Positions 60,027-64,000 of a stretch of 64,000 bases of DNA are shown piece by piece (within the stretch, counting starts at the first letter, position 1; every line of letters begins with the position of its first letter). The stretch is from Acidimicrobiales bacterium (GTDB taxonomy: Bacteria > Actinomycetota > Acidimicrobiia > Acidimicrobiales > Aldehydirespiratoraceae), in assembly GCA_033344915.1 (NCBI GenBank), contig JAWPML010000001.1:2166369-2230368 (forward strand), written 5' to 3'. The notes under the pieces are model-generated. The model was not told where the DNA came from. It did no database searches and saw nothing but the letters and a program-made list of their open reading frames with translations. A program made the position numbers and the translations under genes.

Positions 60027-60524
60027 CTAGAGGTCGGCCGCCACGGTGGCCACCGTCGTGTAGCGAGCGCCGTCCGGGTGCAGCTCCGAGCGGACGAGCG
60101 CGATCTCCCGGACCGTGAAGGTGCCCCGCACCCCCACCCCGTCCAACGAGCAGGGGCCGTCGCCCTTCGAGCGAGCGAGCGTGATGTGGCCGACGAACGA
60201 ACGCGGGTCGACCGGCTCCCCCACCGACGCCGTCGCCTCCCGAACGACCTTGGCGATCGTCTCCAGCCCTGCCACCGGGGCGACGACCACCCCCGGCCCG
60301 AGCCGTTCGACGGTCGGGCCGAGTCGCACGGCCGTCGCCGCGAACCGAACCTGGCGGAGCGCGGCCCGCGCCTCGGTCTCCGAACACGACCCGAGGAACC
60401 GCACGGTCGCGTGCCACTGCTCGGCGGTGGTGAAGCGCAGGCCGGGCGCCGCCTGGCGCGGGAGCGCGGCGAGGACATCCACGACGGCGGGCGGCGGCCA
60501 CACGGCGACGAACAAACGAGGCAC
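60027..60524 (-). CDS. thpR: RNA 2',3'-cyclic phosphodiesterase
   Basis: 165 residues with the 2H phosphoesterase pair H38-x-T40 in QWHATVRFLG and H113-x-T115 in GHITLAR. This is the ThpR/LigT family, which opens 2',3'-cyclic phosphates or ligates tRNA halves in vitro. The start is the ATG at 60524, 35 nt from the divergent GNAT gene. Confidence 0.9.
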   Translation of the reverse strand: MPRLFVAVWPPPAVVDVLAALPRQAAPGLRFTTAEQWHATVRFLGSCSETEARAALRQVRFAATAVRLGPTVERLGPGVVVAPVAGLETIAKVVREATASVGEPVDPRSFVGHITLARSKGDGPCSLDGVGVRGTFTVREIALVRSELHPDGARYTTVATVAADL

Positions 60525-60559
60525 GATCGGCGAAACTAGCCCGCCCCACCAGCGCCCGG

Positions 60560-61585
60560 ATGCGAGACTGGCCGGTGATGGACCTCCGCCCCCTCCTCCA
60601 GACGACCGACGATCAGTTCGCGGCCGCGCTCGGCATCCAGCAGCGGTCCGAGCGCAGATACGACCCGCATGTCGCGCCCACCACCGCCGAGGAACTGCGG
60701 CTGCTCGCGGCCCACGACCGGTCGGACGCCAACCACCACGAACGGTTCGTGGTCCTGGACACCGACGAGCCCCGGGCCGTGTGCCACCTCGAGTTCGAGC
60801 TCGACGAGGCGAACGCCCACCTCGCCAGCACCGAGATCTTCGGCGCGGCCGAGGACCCCGACGCCGGCCGGGCCGGTCTGGCCGCCGTGCTCGACCTCGT
60901 CGAGGCGGACGGGCGGACGAGTGTGCTCGGCTGGGGTCCGCAGCTGCCGGCGGAGACGGCGTTCTGGGAGGGCGTCGGGGCCGAGCTGCGCTACCGGGAG
61001 CGGATCTCCGTGCTGGACGTCGCCGCCGTCGACGCCGACCTGATGGACGCCTGGATCGAGCAGCGCCACGAGCGGGCGGCCGACGTCGAGCTCGTCCGCT
61101 TCGTCGAACGCTGCCCGGACGAGCACCTCGACGCCTGGACCGTCAGCCGCAGCGCCATGAGCGACGCGCCGATGGAGGACCTGGACATCAACGACACGGC
61201 GTACGACGCGGCGGACATCCGCGAGGACGAGGCGTCCTACATCGCCCTGGGCTATCGCATGATGCACCTGCTCGCCCTGACGCCCGACGGCGCCCCGTGC
61301 GGGCACACGAGCGTCCGGGTGAACACCCACCGCCCCGCCGTGTCGGACCAGTGGGACACCGTCGTGCTCGCCGACCACCGACGCCGCGGCATCGGCCGCT
61401 GGCTGAAGGCCGAGATGTGGCAATGGCTCCGCGAGACCGAACCGGAGGTGGCCCGGCTCGCCACGGGCAACGCCCAGAGCAACGATCCGATGCTCGCGAT
61501 CAACGTCGCGATGGGCTACGTGCCGCTGTGCGTGTTCGGGGCGTGGCAGGCCGACGTCAGTACGTACCGACGGGCGCTGGCCTAG
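60560..61585 (+). CDS. GNAT-family acetyltransferase with two GNAT-like halves
   Basis: 341 residues, about twice a single GNAT domain. The C-terminal half has the acetyl-CoA loop VLADHRRRGIGRWLKAEM and the NAQSNDPMLAINVAMGY end. The N-terminal half (VVLDTDEPRAVCHLEFEL, LDLVEADGRTSVLGWG) looks like a degenerate GNAT copy. Mycothiol synthase has the same double plan, but I cannot confirm that identity. The start may be 60560 or the ATG at 60578. Confidence 0.75.
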   Translation: MRDWPVMDLRPLLQTTDDQFAAALGIQQRSERRYDPHVAPTTAEELRLLAAHDRSDANHHERFVVLDTDEPRAVCHLEFELDEANAHLASTEIFGAAEDPDAGRAGLAAVLDLVEADGRTSVLGWGPQLPAETAFWEGVGAELRYRERISVLDVAAVDADLMDAWIEQRHERAADVELVRFVERCPDEHLDAWTVSRSAMSDAPMEDLDINDTAYDAADIREDEASYIALGYRMMHLLALTPDGAPCGHTSVRVNTHRPAVSDQWDTVVLADHRRRGIGRWLKAEMWQWLRETEPEVARLATGNAQSNDPMLAINVAMGYVPLCVFGAWQADVSTYRRALA

Positions 61586-62653
61586 TCAGACCCGCACCTC
61601 GAAGTAGCGGTTGAGCGGATCCACGTCGAACTCCCGTGCGTCGACCGAGCCGAACCCGGCCGCCGCGGTGAGTTCGCCGAAGACGGGCTCGGTGAGACCG
61701 AGCGTGCCCAGCCCCGCGCCACCGGGCTCCGACATCGCCGACGACATGCAGTAGAGGATCGACATGCCGTACATCAGCGGCAGCACCGGGATCTTGCGGT
61801 TGTCCTCGAGGCCGCCGCGGGTCTTGATGTCCGCGACGAACCACACGCCGTCGTCGGCCAGGCACGAGCGAGCCGCCCGGACCGCGTCGCCGGGGCGAGG
61901 GAGGTCGTGGATCACGTCGAGGGTGAGCAGCAGGTCCACGCCGTCGAGGTCCGCCAGGTTGTCGAACACGCCCTGGCGATAGGACAGGTTGGTCAGGCCC
62001 GCTTCGGTCGCGCGGGCCTGAGCGGCGTCGATCGCGTGGCGGGACGGGTCCATGCCGATCACGGTCGACGCGGGGTAGGCCGCGGCGATCGCCGAGGCCG
62101 CGACGCCCGCCCCGCACCCGATGTCGACGACGGACGCGCCCTCGGTGAGGCGCTGGGTCATGCCCTCGATCGAGTCGAGGATCACCGGCACGAGCCAGGT
62201 CTTCTGTCCGGCCGCGCCCATGGCGGCCTGGAAATGGCAGGTGTCCGCGCCGTGCTCGTCCCACGTCATACCGATCCCCGTGGCGAAGGCCTCGACGGTG
62301 CGATCGATCTCACGATGGGTGATCGGCGGCCCGAACACGCCACCCACCGCGGCCGGGTGGTCCGGCTCGGTCAGGGTCGCCTTGGCCTCCGGGGTGAGGG
62401 TGAACCGGCCGTCGTCGTGTTCGGCGAGCTCCGCCGCCGCGACCGCGTGCAACCACTCCCGCACCCAGCGCTCGTGCAGCCCGGTCGTGGCGGCCAGCGA
62501 CTCACTCATCGCGCCGTCGTTCGCCGCGAGGGCGTCGAACAGCCCGAGGCGGTTGCCGATGTGCACGATGGCGCTCATCACCTCGCCCTGCTTGTAGCGG
62601 TAGAGCTGTTGGACGGTCTCGCCCAGCTTCTCGAGATCGAGTTCGGTGCGCAT
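61586..62653 (-). CDS. SAM-dependent methyltransferase with N-terminal winged-helix domain
   Basis: 355 residues. The first 100 residues form a winged-helix dimerisation domain (SAIVHIGNRLGLFDALAANDGAMSESLAATTGL), like that of O-methyltransferases or S-adenosylmethionine-dependent small-molecule methylases. It is followed by the class I fold: motif I VVDIGCGAGVA, then MDPSRHAIDAA and LLLTLDVIHDL. ATG at 62653, 2 nt after cinA. Substrate unknown. Confidence 0.85.
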   Translation of the reverse strand: MRTELDLEKLGETVQQLYRYKQGEVMSAIVHIGNRLGLFDALAANDGAMSESLAATTGLHERWVREWLHAVAAAELAEHDDGRFTLTPEAKATLTEPDHPAAVGGVFGPPITHREIDRTVEAFATGIGMTWDEHGADTCHFQAAMGAAGQKTWLVPVILDSIEGMTQRLTEGASVVDIGCGAGVAASAIAAAYPASTVIGMDPSRHAIDAAQARATEAGLTNLSYRQGVFDNLADLDGVDLLLTLDVIHDLPRPGDAVRAARSCLADDGVWFVADIKTRGGLEDNRKIPVLPLMYGMSILYCMSSAMSEPGGAGLGTLGLTEPVFGELTAAAGFGSVDAREFDVDPLNRYFEVRV

Positions 62654-62655
62654 GT

Positions 62656-63906
62656 TCACGATCCTCCGAGGATCCGGGTACGAAGCAGGTCGAGCGCCAT
62701 GATGCACGTGAACTGCCGGATGCGCTCACGATCGAACGGCAGGGTGAGGGTGATCGCCTCGGAGTGACCGGGCCGATGCAGGCCGATCCACAGCGCGCCG
62801 GGGTCGAGCCCCTCGTGGGGGTCGGGACCGGCGACACCGCTCACCGCGATGCCCACGTCCGAGCCCAGGATCTCGCACACGCCCTCGGCCATGGCGAGCA
62901 CCATCTCCTCGGACACCGCGGGCACGTCCGGCGCGCCGAGGACGGACTGCTTCAGGTCCCGGTGGTAGGGCACGACGGCTCCCCGGAAGACGTCCGAGCA
63001 CCCCGGAATGTTCGTGAGCCGGCTGGCGATCAGGCCGCCGGTCAGCGACTCCGCCAGGCCCAGCGTGAGGCCGCGGTCGCGCAGCAACTGGAGGACGACG
63101 GACTCCATCGTGTCGTCGTCCATCCCGAAGACGACGTCGCCGATGATCTCGCGGACACGCGCCTCCTCCTCGTCGAGGATGTCGATCACCTCCGCCTCGG
63201 TGGCGGCCTTGGCGGTGATACGGACCTTCAGCCCCTCCCAGCCGCTGGCGAGGAACGCGATCGTCGCCGTGCCGGCGTCATCGAGGCGGCGGATCTCCTC
63301 GTCGAGCTGTTCGGCCAGCCCGGACTCGGACTGTCCCCAGGTGCGGAGCGTCCGGCTGCGGAGCACGGAGGTGATCCCGGCCCGGACCTGGAGATCGGGC
63401 AGGATGCCGGCGGTCACCATCTGCTGCATCTCCCACGGCACGCCGGGCACCGCGTAGATGACCTTGCCCTCGTCGGTGCCGGTCAGCGGGCAGATCAGTC
63501 CGGGCGCGGTGCCGGGCATCGCCGGGTTCAGCGAGGCCCCGATGGGGACATCCGCCTGGAGCAGGTTGTTCTCGGGCATGACCCGACCCCGTCCGCCGAA
63601 CATGTTCCGGATCTTGTCGACGAGCTCCGGGTCGCGAACGAGCTCGACGCCCATCACCGCGGCGATGGCGTTGCGGGTGATGTCGTCCTGCGTGGGACCG
63701 AGCCCGCCGCACACGATCACGGCGTCGCTGCGATCCACGGCCTGACGGAGCACCTCCACCATGCGGTCGAGGTTGTCGCCGACCTTGGTCTGGTAGTGGC
63801 TGTCGATCCCGACCAGGGCGAGCTGCTCCCCGATCCACGAGGAGTTGGTGTCCACGATCTGTCCCAACAACAGCTCGGTACCCACCGCGACCACTTCACA
63901 CTTCAT
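62656..63906 (-). CDS. cinA: CinA-family competence/damage-inducible protein
   Basis: 416 residues. An N-terminal MoaB/MogA-like domain (VAVGTELLLGQIVDTNSSW, VIVCGGLGPTQDD) precedes a C-terminal CinA/PncC domain (LAESLTGGLIASRL, YHRDLKQSVLG) of the nicotinamide-nucleotide amidase type. In other bacteria it hydrolyses NMN or ADP-ribose and is co-transcribed with recA. It follows pgsA by 5 nt, while recA is elsewhere. Confidence 0.95.
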   Translation of the reverse strand: MKCEVVAVGTELLLGQIVDTNSSWIGEQLALVGIDSHYQTKVGDNLDRMVEVLRQAVDRSDAVIVCGGLGPTQDDITRNAIAAVMGVELVRDPELVDKIRNMFGGRGRVMPENNLLQADVPIGASLNPAMPGTAPGLICPLTGTDEGKVIYAVPGVPWEMQQMVTAGILPDLQVRAGITSVLRSRTLRTWGQSESGLAEQLDEEIRRLDDAGTATIAFLASGWEGLKVRITAKAATEAEVIDILDEEEARVREIIGDVVFGMDDDTMESVVLQLLRDRGLTLGLAESLTGGLIASRLTNIPGCSDVFRGAVVPYHRDLKQSVLGAPDVPAVSEEMVLAMAEGVCEILGSDVGIAVSGVAGPDPHEGLDPGALWIGLHRPGHSEAITLTLPFDRERIRQFTCIMALDLLRTRILGGS

Positions 63907-63911
63907 GTCGC

Positions 63912-64000
63912 TCAGTCGCCCGTCGTGCTCAGCGCGTTCTGACCGTCGATCAGATACTGGATGCCGGTCACGGCGGTCCACGCCACGGCGATCCACAACA
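63912..64000 (-). CDS. pgsA: Probable CDP-diacylglycerol--glycerol-3-phosphate 3-phosphatidyltransferase, C-terminal end (cut by window)
   Basis: Only the last 28 codons are visible, LWIAVAWTAVTGIQYLIDGQ then NALSTTGD and a TGA at 63914-63912. This hydrophobic end fits the last helix of PgsA, and pgsA commonly precedes cinA in actinobacteria. The upstream part lies outside the window. PgsA would make phosphatidylglycerol phosphate, a precursor of the Lgt donor lipid. Confidence 0.65.
   Translation of the reverse strand, partial: LWIAVAWTAVTGIQYLIDGQNALSTTGD

Overview
The window is a compact, very GC-rich actinobacterial chromosome segment. It most resembles class Acidimicrobiia (Ilumatobacter/Microtrichales-like). 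Pointers are many GTG starts, 4-nt ATGA/GTGA gene overlaps, Thr-rich lipoprotein linkers, a B12-dependent ribonucleotide reductase next to lexA, glucosyl-3-phosphoglycerate synthase, an F420/FMN split-barrel oxidoreductase, Gram-positive LexA boxes (CGAAC-N4-GTTCG) and a SAM-riboswitch-like leader on metX. This placement is inferred from gene content; no rRNA marker is present. Both window ends cut genes: a cyclase-family gene on the left and a probable pgsA on the right.

Layout. 0-7 kb: metabolic genes (cyclase-family enzyme, ferritin-like diiron protein, SDR, FAD-linked 2-hydroxyacid oxidase, GH13 alpha-glucosidase, P-loop kinase-like protein). 7-12.8 kb, minus strand: a SAM-controlled methionine unit (leader, metX, PLP trans-sulfuration enzyme) running into a Fpg/Nei glycosylase, small envelope or unknown genes and tRNA-Gly(GCC). 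12.8-16.5 kb: orphan adenine DNA methylase, DEAD-box helicase, alkyltransferase-like protein and nucleotide cyclase. 16.5-35.3 kb: beta-lactamase-fold hydrolase, APH-type kinase, lgt, acyl-CoA dehydrogenase, YihY, L,D-transpeptidase, a gpgS/E1-alpha/E1-beta cluster, K+ channel, alkyl-sulfatase-like enzyme and nrdJ. 35.6-37.6 kb: an SOS control locus, with lexA divergent from a LysM membrane protein over tandem LexA boxes.

37.6-46.6 kb, minus strand: a tRNA-modification and lysine/diaminopimelate operon in the order miaB, degenerate APH protein, miaA, dapF, hflX, dapC, unknown membrane protein, dapD, dapE. It joins the succinylase branch of DAP synthesis to i6A/ms2i6A tRNA modification. 46.6-48.9 kb: recA, with a LexA box inside its promoter, and msrB.

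49-56.6 kb is the accessory island and the most unusual part. It holds a complete type I restriction-modification operon (hsdM-hsdS-hsdR) and, divergent from it, a predicted PD-(D/E)XK nuclease with a C-terminal RAMA-like domain. HsdR is about 150 residues longer than usual because it ends in an AlbA_2/Schlafen-type domain that keeps candidate acidic catalytic residues. Base composition falls visibly in hsdS. 56.7-64 kb returns to ordinary genes: secreted Calx-beta-like protein, a second DEAD-box helicase, alpha/beta hydrolase, thpR, GNAT, methyltransferase, cinA and pgsA.

I found no insertion sequence, transposase, CRISPR array or prophage. Gaps between genes are nearly all under 150 bases. 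The longer ones are the metX leader, the nrdJ upstream region, the lexA control region, the recA/msrB region and the leader before the second helicase gene.
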